From: Acanthamoeba lenticulata
Lineage: Eukaryota > Discosea > Longamoebia > Acanthamoebidae
Reading direction: 5' to 3'
DNA length: 64,000 bases
Assembly: GCA_002179805.1 (NCBI GenBank)
Contig: NAVB01000925.1
Span: 35,740-99,739 of the forward strand
This document shows, one piece after another, positions 48,267-59,115 of this stretch. How positions within the stretch are numbered: the first letter of the stretch is position 1; each line of letters begins with the position of its first letter. The position numbers were made by a program, and so were the translations under genes. The notes beneath the pieces were generated by a model. It had not been told where the DNA came from and ran no database searches. It saw only the letters and a program-made list of their open reading frames with translations.

Positions 48267-49708
48267 TCAGGCTGTCGAGGCTTTCACGTTGTGACTGGCG
48301 ACAAACTCCAGCAGCTCTGTTCGCTTTGGGTGCGGCGGGACCCCTTCACGTCCCACGGCCTGCCTCACGCGAGAAAGAAATACATCCTGAGCTTCCTCGC
48401 AATCAGAAGTGAGCGAGCAACGTTGACGTACCATCGCACCCGCGGCGGTGGCCACCACGAGAGACTGCGCAACGTCGTTGTTTTGCAGATATTGTGCCAA
48501 GAAGGCGCCCGAGAAGCAATCCCCAGCCCCCGTGGTGTCCCGGACTGCCAGGTGCAACGGTAAGCGCAGGTTCGACACAGAGCAGGGCAGAGCGGGTGGG
48601 CAAGTACTCGTCACGTCGAACGCGCTGTGCGTCCACACTTGCTGTCCGCGCTTGGCGATGGCGCCTCCCGGCCCCGTGGTGATGACCACCAAGAGCGCGT
48701 CGTTTCCTCGCGTCAGCTCCGTCAGCGCCTCCTCCACGCTGTCCTTCTTTGCGATCGCCATCGCTTCGGTCTCATTGGGCAAGAACAGGTCCATCTGGCG
48801 GGCAGTGCAGTGCAATGACGTGCGCATGCGTGAGCGCCACCGCTCGCGGTAGGCTGCGAGAGAGAAGAGCAATGACGAGCGTACCAGCTGGATGACGTCG
48901 CGGATGCCGTCCTCCCAGCGGTTGGCCGGATCAAAGCCGGTGTCGAGCGAGAGCGTGATGCCCCGATCCCGCAGCTCGCGGAGCAGGGCAACGAAGCCCT
49001 CCTGCAGGCCGCGCATCATAAAGTATCCACAAAAGTGCTGCGCGTCACCGAAGCAGGATCTCACGCGTGAGTAGCTTGCATGGCTCCACGCGTGCGGGTG
49101 GCCGAGCGTTACCACATGCGTGCAGTTGCGGAGGAGTGCAAGGTCGAGGTCGGCCAACGTGACGGCGGCGGTGGCGCCATAGGTGCTCACGAACGCCCGG
49201 TCGTGCTGGCCGCTGAGACACATGCACACTGCGGTCGGGGTGGTCTCCAACACGACCACGCCTGGTCGCCGTCGGCGCGAGCCCGGGCTCGTCAGCCGAG
49301 AAGGAAAAGGCGGAGGAAGGAAAGGAGAAGGGCGCACCGCGTGTGTCGACGGTCGCCTCGTTGGCAATGCTCACGAGGGTCTGGCCAAAGTGGTCCCGGC
49401 CCACGGCGCCAAAGAGCGCCACGCGCGGCGAACCACCCCCGGCATGTCCCTCGACTGGCTCAAATGCAGCCGACGTGCTCATCGCCGTGTTGAGAGCTGA
49501 CCCGCCGGCAACTGCATACAAACAACGAACCAACTTGAGATGTACGATCTTTCAATCGGCAAAGGGAGATGTGCGCACACAAGCCAATGCCCTTGCAAGG
49601 CGTGTCCTGGCCCCACTGGGGCATGGCCTCCACCCCTAGTGCGATGAGATCTACGAACAGGTCACCCACTACCCCCAGCCGCGGTCGTGGCGCACCTGCC
49701 GCTTCCAT
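48267..49708 (-). CDS. PfkB-family carbohydrate/nucleoside kinase
   Basis: The protein starts MEAAGAPRPRLGVVGDLFVD, the usual first strand of the family. It has AGGSALNTAMS (substrate loop), VALFGAVGRDHFGQTLVSIA, DTGFDPANRWEDG, LFLPNETEAMAIA, VVITTGPGGAIAKRG and the catalytic signature DTTGAGDCFSGAFLAQYLQN, where the last Asp is the base. These marks place it among ribokinase-like enzymes (ribokinase, adenosine kinase, fructokinase). The exact substrate cannot be read from sequence. Seven or more exons are present. The C-terminus ends SHNVKASTA. It follows the hybrid sensor kinase gene on the same strand, about 110 bases downstream of that gene's stop. Confidence 0.85.
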
Positions 49709-49818
49709 TCCAAGGAAAAACAAGCTTTTTCTTTCTCTTTTTTCATTTTCTTTTTTTTCTATAAATAATTCACAAAATTTAGGCAATAAATAATACCGCT
49801 TTGTTCATACAGCCACAC

Positions 49819-52800
49819 TCACGGGTCCGCCTTGTCGGGGGACGAGGTCCACTCGCGCAGGATGCGCAGGAGGTGCTCCCGCTTGATGGGCTTCGACAGG
49901 AAGGAGTCCATCCCGACGCCCAGGCACACCGCTCGGTCCTGCTCGGACACGCTGGCCGTGATGCCGATGATGGGCGTCCGCGCCGACGTCCCGGCCTCGA
50001 TCGTGCGGATGCGGCGCGTCGTCTCCAATCCGTCAAGCACCGGCATTTGCAAGTCCTGTTTTTGTTGGGAACAAGAAGGCTTTGGTCAGCTGGCAAGCAC
50101 AGAAAAGGCGTAGGCGAGGAAGGACATGACGTACCATGAGGATGGCGTCGAAGCGGTTCTTCTGGAAGGCCTGAAGAGCATACTCGCCGTTCTCGGCCGT
50201 TTGGTACTGGTAGCCGGCCTTGAACAGGATCTGCGAGAGCAGCTTCCGGTTCATGGCATTGTCCTCGACCACTAACACGAGCGGCGATGTCGATTCGCCC
50301 TTCTCATCGCCCCTAGCCTCGGCCGGCGTGGGCTGAGGAGTCTCGCCGTTCGCCGCGGCGGCGGCAGTCGTGGCGGCTGTCATCTCACGCGGCGTGTCGA
50401 CCGCCAAGAGCTCGGCCGACACATGGCCCTCGCGCGGCGTCTCCGGCAGAGCGCCCTCGGGGCCCGACGGCGCGCTGGCGTCGGCCGAAGGGTTCTCGGC
50501 GTCGCCGCCACTGCCAGCAGGCAGCTCGTCGTCCGATCGACGCAGCGGAATGGACGACACCACCGGCGCACGCAGGCCGTTATCAGGGCCGGCGCTGGAG
50601 GTGGTGGCCAGGCCAGACGGCTCGGTCCGTGCGCCGATAGCGCGGGACGGAAAGGTGAGGGCGTCGCCGCTGCTGACTCGCCGGCCCGAGAGGCGCGGGG
50701 GCACGCGGTTGGCGTCGAGGGCGAGCACGATCTCGTTGAGGTCTTCGAGCAGGCGCACCTGGCGCAGGGGCAGCCGCATGACGTGGATGCGGCGGTACAC
50801 GCGGATGAAGTTCTGCACGTCCTCGGTCTCCTTTTCGATCAGGCCGCTCAGGAGGATGAGAGGCAGCGTGATATGCTTCGACGTCAGGTAGGACACGGCC
50901 TTGCCCAGCGTGTCCGTGTCGAGCACGGCAAAGTCGAGCCGCGGCTGGTCATCGTCGCCGTAGTCGGCGGCCACTGCACTTCCATCGCCACGAGGCGGTT
51001 GGGCGTTCTTGGCTCGCGCCAGCGCGCTGAAGAACTCCTCCTGGTTCTCGGCCAGAATCACCTGCCCAAGCCACACACCATGTGAGCCCAACGCGGCCGC
51101 TACTGTGATGGTGATGAGGTTGCTATTGTGACGTACGGTGGTGCCGCAGCGGCTGAGGTGCATCTGGAGTATGAAGCGGTTGGTCTCGTTGGCGATGTAG
51201 AGCAGCACGTGCATGCTGGGAAGGCGGTTGGGCTGCGTCGCCGCCGTCGTCGAGACGGATCCCTCCTGCGTGGGGGTCGCGGTCGGATTGGCGACCTCGC
51301 CCAGCAACAGGCCGCCCGCAGTCTGAACCAGCTGCTCGCTCTCCTGCGGCACGCCCACGCGGGCGGTGAAGTGGAAAATGGAACCGCGTTGCGGGCGGCT
51401 CTCCGCCCAAATCTTTCCGTGGAACATCTTGCAGAGCCTCTTGCAGATCGAGAGTCCTGCAATGTTGAAGAATAATTAAAAGAAAATGTAAATTGAACCA
51501 ATAAAAGAAAATACATACCGAGGCCGGTGCCGCCATACTTGCGGGAGAGGGAGGTGTCGACCTGCGAGAAGGGCTTGAAGAGGACGTGGAAGTCCTCGGC
51601 CTTGATGCCGATACCGGTGTCGCGCACCTCAAAGTGGAGCATGAGGTAGTCTTCACTGTCCATCAGCGCGTCGGCGTCGCCGGCCTCCTTGCCCTTGTTC
51701 TTGCCCGTGCCGCGACCTCCGCCGCTGCCGCTCTCATCCTGCGTGGAGGAGCCGTCCTCGTCGAGGCTGCTGCCGCCGGTGAAGGTCGAGTCGTCCATGT
51801 CGGAGCTCGAGCGCTCGTGGTCCTCGCTGCTGGCGCTCACGTTGATGTCCTTGCTGGTGCTGTTGCTCCGCTCCTTGGTCAGGTAGAGGCCAGCGGTCGA
51901 CGACGACGAGGAAGACGAAGAGGCCGTCGAGGAGGACGAGGATGACGAGGTGGCGCCCGAGGAGGAAGGGGCGGTGGTGGTGAAGGCTGACACGACGATG
52001 ACGATCTCGCCCGAGTCGGTGAATTTGACCGAGTTGTTGAGGAGGTTAAGGAGGATCTGGCGAAGGCGCATGTCGTCGCCGATGACGTACTGCGGCAGGT
52101 TGGGGTCGACGATGTAGGCCAGGTTGAGGCCCTTGGTGGCGGCCTTGAACTCGACGAGCTTGAGCGAGGTCTCGAGGCACTCGGCCAACGAGAAGCGCTT
52201 CTCCTCGAGCTTGACCTTCATGGCCTTGAGCTTGGAGAGGTCGAGCACATCGTTGACCAGCTCCATGAGGGTCTCGGAGGAGGCCTTGATGTTGTCGACG
52301 TACTCCTTCTGCTCGGCGGTCATGCTGGTGTCCTCGAGGAGCGAGGTCATGCCAATGATGCCGTTGAGCGGCGTGCGGAGCTCGTGGCTGGCCACGGCGA
52401 GGAAGGAGTCCTTGAGGCGGTCAACCTCCTTGAGCTGGTTATTCTTGAGCTTGAGCTCCTTGTTGGTCTTCTTGAGACGCTCCACCAACATCGAGTTCTC
52501 GATCGAGATCATGAACTGCGACGTCAGGATCTGCAGCAGCCGCAGCCGGTCATCGGTGAAGATGCCCGTGTTGGCGTCGTTCTCAAAGTAGAGGATGCCG
52601 TAGTGCTTGTCCTTGAACGTGATCGGCGTGCACAGGATCGAGAACGGCCGCTTCTTCCTGATGTAGACGTCGTTGCTAAAGTTCTCGTCCTGCGTCGCGT
52701 CGCGCAGCAGCACCTTGGTCTTGGTCCGCCAGCAGTAGTTCAGCACCCGGTTGGGCACGTGCACGCTCTCGCCCTTGAACAGCACGTTGAGCACCTTGAC

Positions 52801-55800
52801 CACCACCTCGCCCAGCGGGCACTCGGCCTTGGCCTTGATGTACAGCTGCTTGGGCTTGCTCTCGTCCTCCGTCCCGCTGCTCTTCCCGCCTCCGCCTCCG
52901 CCGCCGCTGCCGTTTAACGATGTCGCGGCCGCGGCGGCGATCTCGAGCATGGAGCTCTCGTCACAGTACTCCTCGGTGAGGAGGAGCACGCCCTTGGTGG
53001 CGCACGTGTTGGACATGGTGAGGTCCATGAGCGACGTGAGCAGGTCGCTGTAGTTGAGCTTGGACGACAGCTGCTGTGAGGCCTCGATGACGGTGTCCAG
53101 GTCGAGCGCGCTGGAGATGATCTCTGTCGTCGAATACGGGCCCGGGCCGGGCGTCTGCGTGGTGGCGTCCGACGGGCGCCGGTAGGAGGCCGTCGCCTGC
53201 GTGATGGCCTTGGCCTTGGCCGAGGCGCCCCACTTGGAGTAGCAGTAGACGGCCTGCGAGAGGGCCTGGCCGGACCACTCCTCGAGCACCTGCCACGCCA
53301 GCTCCTTGGCCACGGCCGCGTCCTGAATGAACCCGTTGCGGAGGGCCAGCTCGTAGGCCTCGTCGTACTTGCGCAGCACTTGCAGCAGCGACGTGATCTC
53401 CTTGACCTCGTTCCTGATTCGCTCTTGCACCCGCGTCAACTCCGCCTGTAATCCCGCGCGCACATTAGTCCTCCTTCGTTCTTTTGTTCTTCGCTTTTCG
53501 TTCTTTCCACGAGCGTACCTCGACAAGAATGTACTGGTGAGAGTAGTTGCAGGGGGCGCTATCGGCGAACTTCTTGAGCATGGCCTGGTTCTTCTGCACG
53601 ATTCGGATGTAGTGCTCGTACTTCTCCTTCGTTAGGTTGTAGCTGTCGCCCTTCCGGCCCTCCCCGCTCTTACCGGAGCTCATCGACACGCGCTAAAACC
53701 ATTCATAAAAAGAGTGAGTTATTTCGTGGTACAGCCAAGAAACCGATCATGTACAGGTATGCGAAGGTAATACCTTCTCGTCGCGCTTGCTGAGGACTCG
53801 CTTCCACTTGTTGTCCTTGTCGATCTTCATCTTGTCCTGCCGCGAGATGAACAGGTTGGAGGCCTTGCAGATGGCCAGAATCGTCAACGAGTACACAAAG
53901 TAGAACTCTGAACAAGAACAAAGGTCAGTGAAGGCCCCTAACTCATCACAAGGCGAGGCAAGACGAAACAAGGGCGGTGTCGAGTACCGGGCGCTTCCTT
54001 GAAACTGAGGATGGCATCCAGCGCGCGGGCGGCCTTGTTGCCCAGTTGCAGAGCCTCAGCGTACTGGCCCATGATGTAGTAGTAGTGCATGCGGATCACG
54101 CAGTAGTTGCCTGAACTCGCCGTGATCGCCCGCACGTGTCTCTGGTGAGCCTCCAGACGCTAGCGTAGTAGCCACCAAAACGGCACAAGGGCAGGCGTAC
54201 TGTATTTGAGGGGCAGCTTGTCGTGGGTGACACCGCTCATGATGCGCTGCTCGTACTCCTCGTCCTCCTCCTGGACGGGCTTGTCCATGAGGAGCTTGAT
54301 GTGCCGTTCGATGGTCTCCATCATCACCAGCAGATCGCTCCAGTTGGCATCGCGCGCGAAGCTCATGTAGGGCTCTGCAGCCGCACACACACCCCCATTA
54401 TAATGGGCCGCTGCCTGGGCGGGGACGAGATGGGCGGTACCGATGGAGGAGAGGATCTTGGGGAGCGAGAGGCCCGAGCACCACTGGGAGGTGAGCAGGT
54501 GGTAGGCGCAGCCGGTGCCGTAGACCAGGTCGCCGGACTCGATGCATAGCTTGAAGCCCTTCTCCAGCCCCTCGAACACGGAGCGCAGCGGCTTCTTGAG
54601 CCACGCGCCGAACGCTGTGTCGTTGTCGGTCCACACAGAGTGTTCATGTGAGAGACCAACTCGGATGATGATCATGAGACTGTCGCCGAGAGCCAAGACG
54701 TACAGTAGAAGAGCTCGTGAACCTGTCCTCGGTCGGCAAGCTTCTTGCGCTGAGCGTACTTCTCGCAAAGGTCCAGGCCCAGCTTGCCCCACTCGTAGGC
54801 CTCCTCGAGGGCCTGACGATACATGCTGCACACGATCCAGGCGTACTGCGCGTACACGCCGGCCGTCGATGGATCGTGCCCCTGCTCGATGCTGACTTGG
54901 ATCTGCATTGTTAGGATCGCAATCGCGTCATGGGTCAGTCACGATGAGCCCAACGGGCAGGCTTGAGCTGACAAGGGAGCGAGGCCGTACAGCGGTGCAG
55001 AGAGCCAGGGGCAGGACATGGGGGTTGCCCACGAAGAAGAGGCCCACGCACATCTTGTTGATGACGATTTGAATGCCCTATGGAACGTTGATGACGGTGA
55101 GTCGCTCGCGTGAATCATGAGGGACATGAGGGCAAGGGAGAGGGAGGGACGAACTCGAGCGCGCGCGTCCGTGGCCTGCGGGAGATTGATCAAGTCGGCC
55201 ACCTTGCGGTCGCCCAGGAGGTGGTTGACCTTGGCCTGGGCCTCATCGACCATCTCGGGGCTCGGGTTGCGCTCGATGTTGAGGCCGAGGGTCGTCAGGC
55301 ACTCAAAGCCGTAGTGGACCAGGTCCTCGTAGCGCTCCAGGCAGATGTAGAACTGGTTGCGGTGCGTGTAGACCTCGATGATCTCCCAAATGTCGGTCGC
55401 CTTGGCGCAGAGCAGCTCGAACAGCTCCTGCGCCATGTCCACGTTCTTGCACAGGTACTCGCACTGCGCCCGCTCTGATGTGTTGTGGCCCATGGTGCGG
55501 TCAGCGGACGTCCGTACGAGCAGCAACAATGAGGATGATGATGATGATGATGAAGACAACATGGCATACCGAGGTGGAGCTGGAAGGTGAGCTTGTGGTG
55601 TTTTTCCCAGCAGTCCGTAGGGAGCATGGCGATGCCCTGCGCCGCGATGCGTCGGGCCATGTCGTAGGCTGGGCGGTGCAATGGAGACAAGACATGTGAG
55701 CGGATATTGACTGAAGGAGAGAGAAGGAGAGGGCAGTACCAAGGGTCTGCTTGCCCTTGATGGTGGCCTTGAGGTTGAGCTTGGCCAGGAGGATGCGCTG

Positions 55801-58688
55801 CTCGGCCGAGTCGATGAGCTCGGCGGCCTTGTTGAGGTGGTACACGACATCAAAGATGTCAAATCGATGCGCCTGCTGCTCTTTCTCTATGTGCGAGGGC
55901 GTTGCTGTCGCCGCCGTCGCTGGCGTGGACGTCGCCATCAAACTGTCACTATCCTGCCGACTCAGAATTTCCTCGCCGGCCTTGATCTTTTCCATGAGGA
56001 AGAGGCCGACGTTGAGGTGAGCCTGCTTGCGATGGGCCTTGTCGACGCACTCATACGCCGCCTGCTGCACGCGATCGTGCAGGAAGCTGTAGTCAAAGCC
56101 CTCGGCCCGCAGGATGAACCCTGCAACGCCACAGACGTCAGAAGAAGCGAGGCAGGGCCAGAGGACGAGCAGGACAAAGGGCGAACCTCCGTGAAGGGCA
56201 CGCCACAGGTTGTTCTCGGCGCTGTCGACGGAGCATTTGCTGTAGGCGGCCACGTCGCGCACGTCGAAGCGGTTGCCAAAGTAGGAGGCCACCTCGAGCA
56301 GCTTGAGGGTGGCACTCGGCAGGTTGCGCAGGTCCTGGGCCATGAACTCGACCACGTTGTCCGTGAAGCCGATGGCCTGGATCTTCTCCAGATCCCACTG
56401 CCATGCGCCTCGCGCGTAATCGAACCACTGCAGCGGGCCACCAGTGGTCCGTCAGTGGCTTGTCAGCCGAAGACGGGGGAGGCGCTCAAGAGGGGAAGCA
56501 ACGTACGATGAGCTCCGACTGGTAGAGCTTGGTGAGGAAGCTGATGGTGAAGAAGGGGTTGCCCTTGGTTTTGGTGTAGACCAGGCGCGAGAGGGCGTCG
56601 GTGAGGTCCAGGTCAGAGTAATGCAACACGTTGGCCACCATCTCATTGATGTCCTTGAGGCACAGCGGCTGGAGGCAGATGTGGTGGAGGGAGACGCTCT
56701 TCTCGCGCAGCCCGTTGACAAAGAGGTTGAGCGGGTGCGACGGACCGCTGACCTCGTTGTCCCGGTAGCCGCCCACCACCAGCAGCGACCCGCCCGTGGG
56801 CGACGATCGACACGCCTGGTCATGCGCATCAAAGACAAGGTCAGATAAGATAAGAACAAAGCAGTGGGTCACGAGGCGCCGTACCAGCTTCTCGAGCAGC
56901 TGGAAGGACGGGTGGTCGGCCCAGTGGAGGTCGTCCAAGAAGAGCACCAGCGGCCGGCCCGGGGTGAAGCTGCAGAAGACGTCGACGAGGCGGGTGAAGA
57001 GCTGATTGAAGAGGGTCTTCATCTCGGTCACGCCCAGGTCGACGTGCGGGGCCGAGGGCACGCCGACGAGCAGCTGCAGCACGGGGATCACGTTGACCAG
57101 GAGCTGGCCGTTGGTCCCGAGGGCCTCGAGGATGCGCTCCTTCTTGGAGGCCACGCTCTCCTCGTCCTCGGACAGGATCTGGTGGATCATGTCCGTGAAG
57201 GCGGCGGCGATGGCCGAGTAAGGCACGTCGCGCTTGTTGTAGTCGTACTTGCCCTGGATGAAGTAGGACTGGTCCTTGACCACCTTGAGCTGGTTGATGA
57301 GGGACGTTTTGCCCACGCCCGAGTAGCCGGCCACCAGGAGGACCTGGTTCTTGAGCTCCTTGGCGGTGACCTCGTAGACCTTGCGCACGAGCTGGATCTC
57401 GCGCTCGCGGCCATAGAGGCGCGGCGGGAAGGAGAAGACGTCCGACACGTCGTGCCGGCCCGGCACAAAGTCATTGCTCCCGGCCGAGGCAGCCGTGCGT
57501 TGCTGCTCGTTCTTGTGTTCCTCGATCCATCGCTTGCAGTGGAGCAGGTCGGCGTACAGGCCGCGACTGCTTTGATAGCGCATGTCCATCGACTTGGCCA
57601 TCATCTTGCTCACCACCAGCGACAAGCACATGGGAATGCTGCAGCCAACCAACCAAGCAACCAAGCAACACGTCAGGCTGTGCTCCAGCGCGAGGATGAC
57701 GCGCAGAGGAGAAGAGGCCACGCACCGAGCATCGGTCTCGTGGAGACGCGGCGTGGGCTTGGCCATATGAGCGTGGAGGAGGCGGATGGGCGTCTTCTCC
57801 TGGAAGGGAAGGCGTCCGGTGAGGAGCTGGAAGAAGGAGACGCCGAGCGAGTAAAAGTCACTGCGGTGGTCGATGCTCCTCGCGTCGGTTCGCACGGACA
57901 GCTCCGGCGGCAGATAGGGCAGGGATCCCAGCATCTGGAAGGGCACACTACTCTGGTTGGTGTCCTTGCTCCGGATCACCACCGAGGCGATTCCCATATC
58001 CGTAAGCTTCACCACGCCCGTTTCCTTGTTCCATATGATGTTGGCCGGCTGCAGACACCACACCAAAAAAAAAAAGATTAAGTGTATATCCTTTTGCATG
58101 ATGCTGCGTCCAGTGCCCAACGCAACGCAAGGCCACTCGCGTGTGCATTAATAATGAACTGGAAAACGGAAAACCCAACGGAAAAACCTTAACGCCTAAA
58201 AGGGAGAAAGAATTCGATCGATTCTGGAGAAGATGGGGAGTGTGGAGGCTTGAACGCACCTTGATGTCTTTGTGAACAATGGAATGGCTGTGAATTTGAC
58301 CTAGGGTGAGCACAAGGGAGATGGCCAGGTCGATAAAGTGGTCGAGGTGAGCAGCGAATGGCCCACTGCGGTCGAGATACTTTTGGAGATCCTCGCCACC
58401 AAAGTCCTCGATAACGAGAGCCTCGAAGTCTGGTTGTGAGATTCGATCGTATATCGCCACCACACCAGACACACCCTTGAGGCTTTCCACAATGTTGAAC
58501 TCGTGCTGGAAGTTGCTGAGATGTCGTGGCATCGGAAACGATAGATTCAACACTTTCAAGCGCACCGGTGTTCCATCTGTTTCTCGCACACATTTGTACA
58601 CCTCGGAGGTGGAGCCGACGTCGATCTCATCAGACACCAGGCGGTAGCCAGCCTCGGCCACATGCTTGGGGTTATCCATTTTCTTCAT
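49819..58688 (-). CDS. Giant hybrid sensor kinase: Ser/Thr kinase, ATPase, GAF, histidine kinase, two receivers
   Basis: From MKKMDNPKHVAEAGYRLVSD a Ser/Thr-kinase-like domain (58688 to about 57500) has IVHKDIKPANIIWN and TDMG in place of DFG. An AAA-type ATPase follows, with Walker A AGYSGVGKTSLI near 57310 and LVLFLDDLHWAD near 56930. A long helical, TPR-like region (about 56400-53300) leads to a GAF domain (about 53100-52480; ILCTPITFKDKHYGILYFEN). HisKA has SHELRTPLNG (phospho-His codon 52384-52386). HATPase has the N box LLNLLNNSVKF and RDTGIGIK. A degenerate receiver (about 51200-50690) and an intact receiver (VLVVEDNAMNRKLL, Asp codon 50053-50055, LSKPIK) close the chain. This layout is known from fungi and bacteria. 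It should run a phosphorelay through an HPt protein. Confidence 0.88.
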
Positions 58689-59115
58689 TCTTTAATCGCC
58701 TCCCCAGGCTCTCGAGAGAATAAAGGCCCTCTCGATTTTATGTGCCAGCCACTCCTCTCTATCTAGCGGTGGCACCCTCGTCCTCCTTGTCGCAAGCAAG
58801 ATGGTTCGCGCGTTCTCTCCTCTCTCTCCGCCCACGCGCGGTCGCCTTCACTTTTCTTCCCCGGTCCCTCACGGTGTGCTCGCTGGCTTGAGATCTCCCG
58901 TTGCTCCAAAAGTCTCTGTCATTTGATGCCACAGTTTTTCACGAGTTTGTTCACGCCGTCCACCCTCCCCATTGGCATGCTCCTTGCAGCTCCTCACATG
59001 GTGAACGGAAACAACCAGTGCCGGGCGACCCTTCCGAATTGACTCCGACGCCACCTGAACGGCCATTCAATGGGAAAAGCACTTTTTTGCGAATTACAAG
59101 AGCTCTTCGGCGGGT
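58689..59115. other. Intergenic region upstream of the hybrid kinase
   Basis: About 430 bases between the hybrid-kinase start and the protease stop. Short frames on both strands do not show coding-like codon use. It should carry the hybrid-kinase promoter. A CT-rich stretch (58780-58870) is the only visible bias. Confidence 0.45.

Noticed and set aside
56864..58081. A 405-residue plus-strand frame.
   Set aside because: It is antisense to the kinase and ATPase domains of the hybrid sensor kinase, whose motifs are clear on the minus strand.
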